64,000 nt of DNA from Vulcanimicrobiota bacterium. GTDB lineage: Bacteria; Vulcanimicrobiota; Vulcanimicrobiia; Vulcanimicrobiales; Vulcanimicrobiaceae. Position 1 is the stretch's first letter. Each line of letters starts with the position of its first letter. The position numbers and the translations under genes were made by a program. A model generated the notes under the pieces. It did no database searches, was not told the origin of the DNA, and saw only the letters and a program-made list of their open reading frames with translations. Shown here one piece after another: positions 16,994-26,275 of this stretch. The stretch is from positions 124,001 through 188,000 of the forward strand of contig JAAXCW010000004.1 of assembly GCA_013036095.1 (NCBI GenBank), given 5' to 3'.

Positions 16994-17223
16994 TCGACGA
17001 CGCGTCGCTGACCGCATTGATCCGGACGGAGTTGCCGGACGCGAGCGTCGAGATCGTCGACCGCACGGGCACGATGGATCACTTCAACGTGACGGTCAAA
17101 TCTGGAGCGTTCGCCGGCAAGACGCTGATCGAGCAACATCAGATTATCTACGGCGCGCTCAAACCCGCGTTGAAAGACGGCCGCGTTCATGCCGTCGAAC
17201 TTAAAACGCTTCTGCCAGGATGA
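16990..17223 (+). CDS. bolA: BolA-family protein
   Basis: This 77-residue protein has the whole BolA domain: VEIVDRTGTMDHFNV at the first strands, GKTLIEQHQIIYGAL in the conserved helix, and the C-terminal VHAVELKTLLP with the conserved His. BolA proteins pair with monothiol glutaredoxins to handle [2Fe-2S] clusters, and the very next gene encodes such a glutaredoxin. It starts at GTG 16990 in a GTGA overlap. The absence of a Cys in the ligand loop puts it with the His-type BolAs. Confidence 0.92.
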   Translation: MIDDASLTALIRTELPDASVEIVDRTGTMDHFNVTVKSGAFAGKTLIEQHQIIYGALKPALKDGRVHAVELKTLLPG

Positions 17224-17230
17224 CACTATC

Positions 17231-17578
17231 ATGATAAAAGAAGACATCGAACGCGAAATAGCAGAGAATAAAATCCTCGTGTACGGCAAAGGCACCAAAA
17301 CGGTGCCGCGCTGCGGATTCACGCTCGAGACGATCCAGTTTTTCGACCGGCTCGGCTACCCGTTCGAAGTGGTCGACGTGCTCGAGGACATGCACAAGCG
17401 CGAAGAACTTTCAGAGATAACGAACTGGCCCACGCTGCCGAAGATTTTTATCAACGGCAAGTTCTACGGCGACACGGATATTTTGGGACCGATGGCCGAA
17501 AGCGGCGAGTTGCAAAAAATCTTGGAAGAGACCTTCGGGCAAGCCGTCCAGCCCAAAACGACCATCAATCTGCATTAG
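17231..17578 (+). CDS. grxD: Monothiol glutaredoxin (Grx4/GrxD type, CGFT motif)
   Basis: This protein of about 115 residues matches class II monothiol glutaredoxins that carry [2Fe-2S] clusters: GKGTKTVPRCGFTLETIQFF, then NWPTLPKIFINGKFYGDTDI, which holds the glutathione-binding TLP and GG-like segments. The usual active-site CGFS is CGFT here. ATG 17231 fits the family start; an in-frame ATG further up lies in bolA. The stop TAG shares its last base with the next gene's GTG start. With bolA it forms the classical BolA-Grx pair. Confidence 0.93.
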   Translation: MIKEDIEREIAENKILVYGKGTKTVPRCGFTLETIQFFDRLGYPFEVVDVLEDMHKREELSEITNWPTLPKIFINGKFYGDTDILGPMAESGELQKILEETFGQAVQPKTTINLH

Positions 17579-18417
17579 TGCACCGGACGCTCGTTTCCGT
17601 CGACGAACTCGCCGCGCGCGTGAACGATCCGCTCTGGGTCGTCGTTGACTGCAGGCACTCGCTGCAAGATCCGCAACTCGGTCCACGTTCCTACGCGCAG
17701 GGGCATATTCCCGGCGCATTTTTTGCCGCGGTAGAAGACGATCTCGCGGGGAAGAAAACCGGGACAAACGGGCGCCATCCGATGCCGGAGATCGAACACT
17801 TCGCCGCATTCTTGCGCGACCTAGGCGTCACCGAAAAAACGCAAATCGTGGCTTATGATGCGGGGGCGGATATGTTTGCCGCGCGCATGTGGTTTCTGTG
17901 CCGGCACGCCGGACACGAAGCGGTCGCGGTGCTCGACGGCGGATTTGCCGCGTGGAGCGCTGCCGGGAAACCTGTGAGTACGCACGTCCCGGCGCGCCCG
18001 GGCACAGGAACATTCGAGCCCAATCCGCGCCGCGAATTAACGGTCGACGCCGCAGCCGTACTGGCCTCGCTGGAAGACCGCGCGTTCTCCGTTCTCGACG
18101 CGCGCGCCGCCGATCGTTTCGCCGGTCAAAACGAAACGATCGATCCGGTCGCCGGTCACATCCCCGGCGCGCTCAACCGTCCCTTCAAACAGAACTTTGA
18201 CGCGCGCGGATTTTTCAAGCCGCCCGCGCAGCTGCGCGACGAGTTTACGCAATTCGGCGTGCATCCCAAACGGCTCGTTCATCAATGCGGCTCGGGCGTA
18301 TCCGCCGCGGTCAATTACCTCGCGATGGAGCATGCGGGCGTTGAAGGTTCGCGCATCTATCCGGGATCGTGGAGCGAATGGATCGCCGACCCGGCGCGCC
18401 CGGTCGCGACCGGCTAA
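17578..18417 (+). CDS. sseA: 3-mercaptopyruvate/thiosulfate sulfurtransferase
   Basis: This 279-residue protein has two rhodanese domains. The second contains the persulfide-forming loop CGSGVSAA, which matches the CGSGVTA of SseA-type mercaptopyruvate sulfurtransferases rather than the CRKGVT of thiosulfate types. The first domain has the family's WVVVDCRHSLQDP and YDAGADMFAARMWFL. It starts at GTG 17578, overlapping the grx stop by one base. Supplying sulfur next to a BolA-glutaredoxin pair fits a role in iron-sulfur or sulfur trafficking, which is inference from context. Confidence 0.93.
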   Translation: MHRTLVSVDELAARVNDPLWVVVDCRHSLQDPQLGPRSYAQGHIPGAFFAAVEDDLAGKKTGTNGRHPMPEIEHFAAFLRDLGVTEKTQIVAYDAGADMFAARMWFLCRHAGHEAVAVLDGGFAAWSAAGKPVSTHVPARPGTGTFEPNPRRELTVDAAAVLASLEDRAFSVLDARAADRFAGQNETIDPVAGHIPGALNRPFKQNFDARGFFKPPAQLRDEFTQFGVHPKRLVHQCGSGVSAAVNYLAMEHAGVEGSRIYPGSWSEWIADPARPVATG

Positions 18418-18908
18418 CTTCTGCGGGCCGGCGGCGGCACCGCAAACGGCTTAGCGATCTTTCCGGCGGGCGAAGCCTGCAAACGCGCGAGATCTTCCGC
18501 GCTCGGCTCCTGTGAAAAGTCACGCACCGCGCTGACGATGCAGTAGAATCCGAACGGCTCGCTGCCGCGGTTCACGAATTGGTGCACTTCGAGCGGCGCG
18601 ACATAGATCACGTCGTTGGCAGCGATCTCCGTGACGTCTTGCTCGATAACCGCATAGCCCAACCCGCGTTTGACGATCACGTAATGCTCGTGCTCGTGCT
18701 TTTCGAGCCGCGACACCGCGCCCGGCTGCAACTCGAAGTAGCGGACTTCGGTGCCGGGTCCCGGCGCCGCGGCCGACGCTTTGCGCCCGCCGACGATCGT
18801 GTGGCGTTCCACGCCGGTTGCCGCGCCCGGGCGGTACCCCTCGATCTCCACACCTTCCCAGCCCCGTTGGGTCGCGCGCGTCACGCGCTTCTGCGCCGAT
18901 TCGTCCAC
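18414..18908 (-). CDS. Cupin-domain protein
   Basis: This 164-residue protein has a single cupin barrel: RYFELQPGAVSRLEKHEHEHYVIVKRGLG (motif 1 with His-x-His-x-His and a later Glu replaced) and IYVAPLEVHQFVNRGSEPFGF (motif 2 His). It is probably a metal-binding sensor or small enzyme. It is convergent with the sulfurtransferase, the two stops overlapping by 4 bases, and divergent from the EVE gene by 40 bases. Confidence 0.85.
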   Translation of the reverse strand: MDESAQKRVTRATQRGWEGVEIEGYRPGAATGVERHTIVGGRKASAAAPGPGTEVRYFELQPGAVSRLEKHEHEHYVIVKRGLGYAVIEQDVTEIAANDVIYVAPLEVHQFVNRGSEPFGFYCIVSAVRDFSQEPSAEDLARLQASPAGKIAKPFAVPPPARRS

Positions 18909-18948
18909 CGCGTGGGTTTTCGAAGCGCGGGTACCGTACTCTTCCGGC

Positions 18949-19407
18949 GTGCCCCGCTATTGGCTCTTCAAGACCGAACCAAGCGCGTTCAGCTTCGAGC
19001 GTCTGAAGCAGGACGGCACAACGCCGTGGAGCGGCGTGCGCAACTTTCAAGCCCGCAACAATATGATCGAAATGCGTTTGGGCGATCTCGGCTTGTTCTA
19101 CCATTCGAGCATCGCCGAGCCGGCTGCCATGGGCGTCTGCAAAGTCGTAAAAGAGGCCTATCCGGACTTTACGGCCTTCGAGAAGGGCGGCGAGTATTAC
19201 GATCCGCGCAGCACGCCCGATAAACCAATGTGGAAAATGGTGGACGTCGGTTTTGTTGAGGAGTTCGCGCATCCCGTAACGCTCGCGCGCATGCGCGCGG
19301 AGCCGCGTCTGCTCGGTATGGATCTCTTGAAGCGCGGCTACCGGCTCTCCGTGCAGCCCGTCATGCCGCACGAATGGAACGTCGTGCTGGAACTTGCCAA
19401 GGAATAA
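18949..19407 (+). CDS. EVE-domain protein
   Basis: This 152-residue protein is essentially one EVE (PUA-like) domain: PRYWLFKTEPSAFSFERL at the start, WSGVRNFQARNNMIEMRLGDLGLFYHS, then YPDFTAFEKGGEYYDPRS and PRWKMVDVGF-type sequence. EVE proteins bind modified bases in DNA or RNA. The start is GTG 18949; earlier in-frame codons lie opposite the cupin gene and are not natural. A bidirectional terminator follows at once. No restriction genes are nearby. Confidence 0.92.
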   Translation: MPRYWLFKTEPSAFSFERLKQDGTTPWSGVRNFQARNNMIEMRLGDLGLFYHSSIAEPAAMGVCKVVKEAYPDFTAFEKGGEYYDPRSTPDKPMWKMVDVGFVEEFAHPVTLARMRAEPRLLGMDLLKRGYRLSVQPVMPHEWNVVLELAKE

Positions 19408-19436
19408 AAAAGGCCCGCCGAAACGGCGGGCCTTTT
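19408..19436. terminator. Bidirectional intrinsic terminator
   Basis: A 12-bp stem (AAAGGCCCGCCG and CGGCGGGCCTTT, loop AAA) lies exactly between the EVE stop and the end of the minus-strand TonB receptor, with T-runs available on both strands. Confidence 0.93.
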
Positions 19437-19456
19437 CCTTTACGTTCGCGTGAACG

Positions 19457-22400
19457 TTACGGGTTGTTTCCGGCTCCGAAGCGTTTGATCAGCGAGAACT
19501 GAAATCTCGCCGGGCCAAACACCTGCGCCTGCGTTGCTGCGAACAGCTTCGTGGGCGCCGGCGAACCGTTTGGAAAGGCCGCGCATCCAGTGTTTGTCGC
19601 ACTGGGCGTGCAGCTGACCGGCGGCGCTCCCGCTATCGGGATCGGAACGCCACCGCCGAACGACGGCCAGACTCCGGAGTACGCGTTGGTCAGGTTAAAC
19701 CCGTTGACTTGCACGGAGAAACCGTTGTGTAACGGTATCGTCGCTCCGGCGCTCATCAGCCAGAACGGCGGAAGAGCTTCGGAGTTATTTTTCCCGGTAA
19801 ACTGGTCTCCGATGTACGCCGAGGCTCCGCCGGGGAACTGGTAATTCAATTCCACGTAACCTTGCGAATAAGGAATTGCCTGGTTACTGAAACCGTTGCA
19901 GCCGCACGCGTAGCTGGGTCCAGGCCCTGTGCCGGCCGGGAAGCATCCCGTTGTCGAGACGTTGCAACTTGCCGAAATGCCGTTACCGGTGAAGTTCTGC
20001 CCAGGAATGATTGCGAGGTTCGTATTGAACTTCGTGCAATCCAGCGCGCCGTTGACGATGGTCGTGCTGTAGAAGCATGCGGGCAAGTTATATGCATACC
20101 CGCGCTGCAGTGATCCCTGAACGACATACCCGAATCCGACCAGCGGACGGCGCTTCAGGGAAAGCTCGAGGCCTTCCATGCGGGCGTTCGCGAGGTTGCG
20201 GTTCGAGGTAAAGAACAGTTCCTTGCCGGCGCAATTCGGCGGGGTCGGCGCTCCGGAGACCGGATCGATCGCCGGGCACGTCGTGCCGCTGTCGTACATG
20301 TAGCTCAAGAAGTGGTTTCGCAGATTCGTGAGATACACGTCGCCGGAGAGGGTGGTGATGCCGTCGCGGAAGCGGTAATCGCCGCCCGCATCATAGCCAA
20401 AGGCCGTTTCGGGCAACAGGTTGCCGGTGTTGATGCGCTGTGTCGCCAGACCGGTTCCCGCATTGAATGCGATCGTGCCGGCGAGGCCCGACAGCAGCTG
20501 GAGATATGGCGGCGCGATGGCCGAGCCGGCTGAGAAACGCAGCGCCAAGTTCGCGTTGGGGCGGTACTCGAATGCCGCGCGTCCATCGTAGTGGTTCGTG
20601 ATCGAGCTTGAGAACACGCAGTTTGCGCCATTGAATTGGCACGCGTTTGCGCCGGTGCCGCCGTTAACCGACTGCGTCGGGTACGTGCTGTTGTAGATGT
20701 TGTAATAGCCGGCGAAAGACGCGTTCCATTTCGGGCTCAGCTGCCAGGAATACCGCGCCATCGCGGTCGTGAAGAGCTGAGCTGCTCCCTTGGGAATCGT
20801 CAGACTGAACGACGGGCTGACGCACGCCGTATTGAAACCGTGGTTACAGGTCGCGCCGGACGTAGAGATCGCCGCCGAAACGCTGTAGCTGACGGTTGTG
20901 GATGCCGTTTGGTCGACGGCGAACGTCAGCGCGCTGGTCGCGCTGAACGGATGGTTCCATTCCGCCGACCAGCCGTGAAGAACGTCGTCTTCGGTCTGGT
21001 TGAAGTAGTTATAGAGGTCAACCGGCACGGTCTGCCCATTGAACGTCTGTCCGGTTGCGGTGTCGTTTCCGTTGAGTTGAAGACCCATCACCTCGGGGAT
21101 AAAAGGCGAAGTACCGCCTTGGAAGAGCAACCGGTGAATACCGGCCGAGTAATAACGGGCAAGTAACGTGTCGTTGCCCGACGAGGTGCGGATGTCTCCC
21201 ATCACGATCGGTTCGTTTTGCACTTCCCGATCGGTTCCCGGATGGAGAAAGATCTCGTTGATTCCGGAGTTATTGGGAATCGTTCCCGCGTAGGTGCCGC
21301 TGGTCGTCGAAAAGAGGCCGCCGGCCGTCAGGTCTCCGGTGTTTCCGTTCTGCTCGGCATAGCTTTGCGAGCCGAGATACGTGAAGGTCACCGACGTGAC
21401 GGGCGACGTATGGTAACGCAGTTTCGTGAGATACGCCTTCTGCTGATACAAATCGCGGATGACGTCGCAGCACGCGACCAGGTTGAAGTTCGTGAAATTC
21501 GTGGAAGTCGTGCCGGGTATTTGCGTCGCGCTATCGTTGAATCCAAGCGCGGTACCCGTCGTCCCGTTGAAGTTCACAATCCCGCCGGACGGCGAGAAAA
21601 TCGATTGATAGCCTTCGAGGGCGCTGCCAATGTTGTTGTTGGACAGCGCAAACACGTACCCTAATCTGCCGGTGGTGCCGGTAAAATCAAGGTTGATCAG
21701 CGTGCCGCCACGGCTGTCAAAGCCCATCCATAAGCTGCCCTGCGGCGTGTAGGTGGGCTCTTTCGTCGTGTAGTTCACCGTGCCGCCGATGGCATAGTTC
21801 ACGTTGGGTGACTCTACGCCGGGGCCCTTAATGACTTCGATGGCTCCGAGCATAAACGCAGGCACGAAGGTCGAGACGTAGTCGCCGAAGCTGCCGACCG
21901 AAACCGGATGGCCATCTACCAGCGAAGCTGTCTCAAACGAGAGCGCGCCGCGAATGTTGGGGAAGGTAATCGATCCCGGCGCCGCGCCGTTCGCGCTCGA
22001 GGACGGGAAGTTGGCGACGATGCCCGGTGTTTGGTTGAGCACCTGCATGACCTGCACTTGCCCCTGCTGTTGTAGGGTCTGTGCCGTCACCACGCCGATC
22101 GCTGCCGGCGTGACGTTAAACGTCCCGCGGCCCGTCGAGCGCACCGATGCAATCGTGCGCAGCGTCGTGAACGTGATCGGCTGCATTTGCCCGCTGATGT
22201 TGGGCGCGGCCCCCGCCAGCACGACGAGCGTGCTCTCGGTCAGCGGATTGTACCCGGCTTTGGCGATCGAAACGGAGTAGATGCCGGGCGAAACGTTGTT
22301 GACTTGGAAGCTGCCGGAAGCGTCGGTCGTCGTCGTGTACGTGGACGGCCCCCTCAGCGAAACTGTTGCATTGACGACCGGGCCGCCGGTTGAAGAATCG

Positions 22401-22537
22401 GTGATTCTGCCGGTAACCGAGGCCGATTGTGCCTGAGCGATGAGCGTCGTGCCGCTTGTGACCGTCGCCGCGCTTACGGGTCCGACGGTAACAATGGCGA
22501 GAGCTAACACGCACAGGATGCGGATATATTTGCTCAC
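19457..22537 (-). CDS. TonB-dependent receptor with N-terminal carboxypeptidase-regulatory domain
   Basis: This 1026-residue protein is an outer-membrane active transporter. It has a signal peptide (hydrophobic stretch after VSKYIRI), a CarboxypepD_reg-like beta domain (about residues 40-115, TGRITDSSTGGPVVNATVSL), a plug (GALSFETASLVDGHPVSVGSF ... VIKGPGVESPNVNYAIGGTVNYTTK) and a large barrel. The start GTG 22537 is preceded by AGGAGG 6 bases away; ATG 22606 would add 23 residues without that site. The C-terminus ends in FSLIKRFGAGNNP, not in a terminal Phe. The substrate is unknown; siderophore, oligosaccharide and peptide are all possible. Confidence 0.92.
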   Translation of the reverse strand: MSKYIRILCVLALAIVTVGPVSAATVTSGTTLIAQAQSASVTGRITDSSTGGPVVNATVSLRGPSTYTTTTDASGSFQVNNVSPGIYSVSIAKAGYNPLTESTLVVLAGAAPNISGQMQPITFTTLRTIASVRSTGRGTFNVTPAAIGVVTAQTLQQQGQVQVMQVLNQTPGIVANFPSSSANGAAPGSITFPNIRGALSFETASLVDGHPVSVGSFGDYVSTFVPAFMLGAIEVIKGPGVESPNVNYAIGGTVNYTTKEPTYTPQGSLWMGFDSRGGTLINLDFTGTTGRLGYVFALSNNNIGSALEGYQSIFSPSGGIVNFNGTTGTALGFNDSATQIPGTTSTNFTNFNLVACCDVIRDLYQQKAYLTKLRYHTSPVTSVTFTYLGSQSYAEQNGNTGDLTAGGLFSTTSGTYAGTIPNNSGINEIFLHPGTDREVQNEPIVMGDIRTSSGNDTLLARYYSAGIHRLLFQGGTSPFIPEVMGLQLNGNDTATGQTFNGQTVPVDLYNYFNQTEDDVLHGWSAEWNHPFSATSALTFAVDQTASTTVSYSVSAAISTSGATCNHGFNTACVSPSFSLTIPKGAAQLFTTAMARYSWQLSPKWNASFAGYYNIYNSTYPTQSVNGGTGANACQFNGANCVFSSSITNHYDGRAAFEYRPNANLALRFSAGSAIAPPYLQLLSGLAGTIAFNAGTGLATQRINTGNLLPETAFGYDAGGDYRFRDGITTLSGDVYLTNLRNHFLSYMYDSGTTCPAIDPVSGAPTPPNCAGKELFFTSNRNLANARMEGLELSLKRRPLVGFGYVVQGSLQRGYAYNLPACFYSTTIVNGALDCTKFNTNLAIIPGQNFTGNGISASCNVSTTGCFPAGTGPGPSYACGCNGFSNQAIPYSQGYVELNYQFPGGASAYIGDQFTGKNNSEALPPFWLMSAGATIPLHNGFSVQVNGFNLTNAYSGVWPSFGGGVPIPIAGAPPVSCTPSATNTGCAAFPNGSPAPTKLFAATQAQVFGPARFQFSLIKRFGAGNNP

Positions 22538-22644
22538 GCGTCCTCCTATATGGAAGAGTGGCCGCGGCGATACCGCCACAGCTTTGCGTCGGCTAAACCA
22601 TTTCATAATGTTCGATTAAGAATGGATTAGACGCGACCGGGAAT

Positions 22645-22670
22645 CCCTTCGACCTCAGAGGGCTCGGGCC
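22645..22670. repeat. Degenerate palindromic-type repeat at the 3' end of ppk
   Basis: The minus-strand version reads in the style of the dispersed 'CTGAG ... GTCGAAGGG' palindromes common in GC-rich genomes, and resembles the insert inside prfC. It contains the ppk stop codon, so the last residues of ppk (about QARAL) may come from it. Confidence 0.4.
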
Positions 22671-24760
22671 TGCCCCAAAAAGACCTGTTGCGCGTCAACG
22701 GGCGCGTCCGCTTGGGCTTGCAGCCTGCGGTAGGAACCGTCCGCTTGCAGCTCGCGGCTTTTGACATTGTCGGCGAAGAGCACGCTGAGAATTCTTCCGT
22801 AAATTTTCTCGGCCAGGAACGGGTCGAGCACCGGCACGATCGTCTCGACGCGACGATCGAGATTGCGTCCCATCCAATCGGCCGATCCGATGAACGTCGC
22901 GCGATCGCCCGCATTTTCAAAAACGAAAAGGCGCGAATGTTCCAAAAATCTTCCGACGATGCTGCGCACGCGGACCGTCTCGCTAACGCCCGGCACGCCC
23001 GGCCGCACCACGCACATGCCGCGTACGAGCAAGTCGATCGGAACGCCCGCTTGCGAAGCGCGATACAACGCACGCGTTAACTCGCCGTCGGTGATCGCGT
23101 TCAGCTTCGCCCGGATGCCGGCCGGCCGGCCCGCCCGGGCGTGCTCGGCTTCGCGATCGATCAGGCCGGTGAGTTCGCGCCGCATGTTGACGGGCGCCAC
23201 CAGCAGCTCCTCGTAGTCGGTGACCTTCGAGAAGCCGGTCAGCGCATTGAAAAGTTCGCTCGCATCGGTGCCCAGTTCGGCCCGGCACGTGAAGAGGCTC
23301 ATGTCGGTGTAGAAGCGCGCGGTCTTCTCGTTATAGTTACCGGTTCCAAAATGCATGTAGCGGCGGATGCCGTCATCGTCTTGCCGCACGACAAGCGTCA
23401 CTTTCGCATGGGTCTTGAGTCCCGCGAATCCGTAGACGACGTGAACGCCGGCGCGTTCGAGCCGCCGCGCCCACTCGATGTTGTTCTCTTCGTCGAAGCG
23501 CGCTTTCAATTCGATCAGCACGGCGACTTGCTTGCCGTTCTCGGCGGCGTCGAGCAGGGCGCGCACGATCGGCGAGTCTTTGCCCGACGTCCGGTAGAGC
23601 GTCATCTTGATCGCCAGAACGTTCGGGTCTTCGGCTGCCTGCCGCACGAACTGCAGCACCGGGTCGAACGATTCGTACGGATGATGCAGCAGAATGTCGC
23701 TCTCACGAATAGCCGCAAAAAGATCCGCGGCTCCCACCAGACGCTTGGGAATCGCCGGTGTAAACGGCGGGTCGTGCAGCTGCGCGTGTCCCGGCAAATT
23801 CACGAGCGCGAGCAAATCGCCCAAGCCGATGATGCCTTCAACTTCATAGTAATCGCTTGCCGATAGGTCGAGCGCTTCGAGCAGCAGATCGCGAATGTAC
23901 TCAGGCATACCGCGCTCGACTTCAAGCCGCACGGCTTCGCCGAAGCGACGCCGCTGCAGTTCCGATTCGATCGCCGCGAGCAGATCATCGGCCTCGTCTT
24001 CCTGAACGTCGAGATCCGCGTCGCGCGTTACCCGGAACAGGTAGGAGTCGCGTACTTGCATACCCGGGAAAAGCGCGGGCAGATGCTGCGCGATCAGATC
24101 CTCGAGCAGCACGAAGTGCTGTTCGCCTTCGGGCGAATCGAGCGGCACGAAACGCGTCAGCGTTTGCGGAATCTTCACGCGCGCGAAGTGCAGCTCGACA
24201 CCGTCGGCCGTGACCTCTTCGAGTTCGACCGCCAGCGAAAGCGTGAGATTCGATATGTACGGAAACGGATGGCCGGCGTCGACGCCCAACGGCGTCAGCA
24301 CGGGAAAGACGCGTTCGTCGAACATCCGATCCACTTGTGCGCGTCGCTCTTCATCGAGTTCGCCGACGCGCAGAATACGAATCCCGTGTCCGTCGATCGC
24401 CGGCAGCAGCGTTTCGTTCAGCAGCCGCATTTGGCGCGCGAGCGAGACTCGCAGCCGCTCGGAGATCGCCAGCAGATGCTCCGTCGGAGATCGCCCGTCT
24501 TCGGAACGTTTGTGCACTTGCGCTTCGATCTGCTGTTTGATCGCGGCGATGCGGATCATGAAGAATTCGTCGAGATTGGTTCCGTAGATCGAAACGAACC
24601 GCAGCCGTTCGAGTAGCGGCGTTCCTTCGTCGAGCGCCTCTTCGAGCACGCGCTCGTTGAACTCCAGCCACGAGAGCTCGCGGCTGAAATACAGCGAAGG
24701 ATCGTCCAGAGGCCGGATGACGGATTCGGCCGCCGGCTGCGGTCTAGGGTGCGAAAGCAT
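22655..24760 (-). CDS. ppk: Polyphosphate kinase 1
   Basis: This 701-residue enzyme makes polyphosphate from ATP at the membrane. The N-terminal domain starts with YFSRELSWLEFNERVLEEA and NLDEFFMIRIAA; the two phospholipase-D-like catalytic domains include KMTLYRTSGKDSPIVRALL and GLKTHAKVTLVVRQD with the phosphorylated His, and FGTGNYNEKTARFYTD. The length fits the family (about 690). The extreme C-terminus overlaps a repeat-like sequence. The gene is divergent from the ABC transporter genes, 46 bases apart. Confidence 0.97.
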   Translation of the reverse strand: MLSHPRPQPAAESVIRPLDDPSLYFSRELSWLEFNERVLEEALDEGTPLLERLRFVSIYGTNLDEFFMIRIAAIKQQIEAQVHKRSEDGRSPTEHLLAISERLRVSLARQMRLLNETLLPAIDGHGIRILRVGELDEERRAQVDRMFDERVFPVLTPLGVDAGHPFPYISNLTLSLAVELEEVTADGVELHFARVKIPQTLTRFVPLDSPEGEQHFVLLEDLIAQHLPALFPGMQVRDSYLFRVTRDADLDVQEDEADDLLAAIESELQRRRFGEAVRLEVERGMPEYIRDLLLEALDLSASDYYEVEGIIGLGDLLALVNLPGHAQLHDPPFTPAIPKRLVGAADLFAAIRESDILLHHPYESFDPVLQFVRQAAEDPNVLAIKMTLYRTSGKDSPIVRALLDAAENGKQVAVLIELKARFDEENNIEWARRLERAGVHVVYGFAGLKTHAKVTLVVRQDDDGIRRYMHFGTGNYNEKTARFYTDMSLFTCRAELGTDASELFNALTGFSKVTDYEELLVAPVNMRRELTGLIDREAEHARAGRPAGIRAKLNAITDGELTRALYRASQAGVPIDLLVRGMCVVRPGVPGVSETVRVRSIVGRFLEHSRLFVFENAGDRATFIGSADWMGRNLDRRVETIVPVLDPFLAEKIYGRILSVLFADNVKSRELQADGSYRRLQAQADAPVDAQQVFLGQARAL

Positions 24761-24806
24761 CGGAAGACCTGGGATTCGCCGCGCCGCGCGGAATCACTCG
24801 GAGACG

Positions 24807-25409
24807 ATGAACTGGCCTGATTTCGCGCAGCACGCCGTCTCCTATCTCGAGCTCGCCGCGGCCGCGCTCGCCGCCGGCGCCGCCGCCGGAATTCCCTTGG
24901 GTATCGTGGCGTCTCATTTCGCCTTTGCGCGCTCCCCTTTGCTGTTAGCCGCCAACGTCGGACGCGTGATCCCGAGCCTGGCGGTGCTTACCTTTATGCT
25001 TCCCCTCTTCGGCGTTGGATTCGCGCCCGCGCTGGCGGCGCTCGCACTGCTGGCCATCCCGCCGATCGTCATCAACACCGATCTCGGATTTCGCACCGTC
25101 CCCGCCGCCGCCGTTGATTCGGCGCGCGGCCTGGGCATGACGGGCGGCCAGATTTTGCGGCGCGTCGAATGGCCGCTCGCATTTCCGATTCTTTTCGCCG
25201 GCGTGCGCACGGCGGCCATCGAGGTGATCGCGAGCGCCGTGCTCGCGGCGTTCATCGGCGCGGGCGGCCTTGGCGAATATATTACTGAAGGTTTGCAAGC
25301 CAACGAACCGCGCTTGCTGTTTCTGGGAGCGGGAACGATTGCCGCCATCGCGCTGGCGGTGGAGTTCGGGCTCGGTTTCGCACAACGTCGCCTGGAGGTG
25401 AACACATGA
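24807..25409 (+). CDS. Osmoprotectant-type ABC permease
   Basis: This 200-residue membrane protein has about six helices and the ABC-permease coupling loop (GLGMTGGQILRRVEWPLAFPILFAGVRTA, the EAA motif), then IGAGGLGEYITEGL, the standard end of OpuCB/OpuCD-type permeases. It starts at ATG 24807 and overlaps the binding-protein gene by 4 bases. It is one of two permeases in the cluster. Confidence 0.92.
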   Translation: MNWPDFAQHAVSYLELAAAALAAGAAAGIPLGIVASHFAFARSPLLLAANVGRVIPSLAVLTFMLPLFGVGFAPALAALALLAIPPIVINTDLGFRTVPAAAVDSARGLGMTGGQILRRVEWPLAFPILFAGVRTAAIEVIASAVLAAFIGAGGLGEYITEGLQANEPRLLFLGAGTIAAIALAVEFGLGFAQRRLEVNT

Positions 25410-26275
25410 AGCTCTCTCGCGCGCGCGCAATCGCACTCGTCGGTTCCGCGCTCGTTCTGCCGCAATGCGCAAAAAGCAACGCGCTTCGCATCGGATCGAA
25501 GAACTTCAGCGAGAACATCACGGTCGCCGAAATTTACGCCGGCGCATTGGAGAACGCCCAATTCAAAGTCGAGCGGCACTTGAATTTGGGCAGCACGCAG
25601 ATCGCGATGGCGGCGATTCTGCGCGGCGATATTCAGCTCTATCCGGAGTACACGGGAACGGCGCTCATCGACGTCCTTCATATGGCGCCGATCCGCGACC
25701 CGAAACTGCTGTATGACACCGTTAAACGTGAATACGAAAAGCGATTTGGGCTTACGATTTTGGACCCGTCTCCGGGCAGCGATTCGCAAGGCTTGGCGGT
25801 CACGCGCGCGGTCGCGCAAAAGTACAACGTGCGCACGCTCTCGCAATGCGCGCGGGCGGCTTCGCAATTGCGGCTGGCAGCCGTCCCGGAATTCGTCGCG
25901 CGCGCCGACGCCCTGCCGGGCCTGCAGAAATTTTACGGCGGCTTCGCATTCAGAAGCGTGCGAACGTTCGACATCGGCCTGCAGTACGACGCGCTCGCGC
26001 ACGGCGACGCCGACGTGGCGACGGCTTTTACGACCGACGCTCGGATCGCCGCCGACGATCTGTACGTCCTGCAAGACGACCGGAAATTTTGGCCGGCCTA
26101 CAACGTCGTTCCGGTCATCCGTATCGACGTGCTCAACACGCAGCGCTCAAATATCTCGGGGACGTTGAACCGCCTTACCGATCAGCTCACTGACGTCGCA
26201 CTGCGCCGTCTCAACGTCGAAGTGGATATCAAGAAGCGCGACCCCTCGGAAGTGGCATCGGAGTTCATCTATTAG
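25406..26275 (+). CDS. Osmoprotectant ABC transporter substrate-binding protein (OpuCC/ProX-like)
   Basis: This 289-residue protein starts with a signal peptide followed by a Cys (LVLPQCAKS), a loose lipobox, so it may be a lipoprotein. It has the quaternary-amine binding-protein signatures IGSKNFSENITVAEIYAGALE and GDIQLYPEYTGTALIDVL, as in OpuCC/OsmF. It likely binds glycine betaine, choline or a similar compound. The start overlaps the permease stop (ATGA) and the stop overlaps the ATPase start. Confidence 0.92.
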   Translation: MKLSRARAIALVGSALVLPQCAKSNALRIGSKNFSENITVAEIYAGALENAQFKVERHLNLGSTQIAMAAILRGDIQLYPEYTGTALIDVLHMAPIRDPKLLYDTVKREYEKRFGLTILDPSPGSDSQGLAVTRAVAQKYNVRTLSQCARAASQLRLAAVPEFVARADALPGLQKFYGGFAFRSVRTFDIGLQYDALAHGDADVATAFTTDARIAADDLYVLQDDRKFWPAYNVVPVIRIDVLNTQRSNISGTLNRLTDQLTDVALRRLNVEVDIKKRDPSEVASEFIY

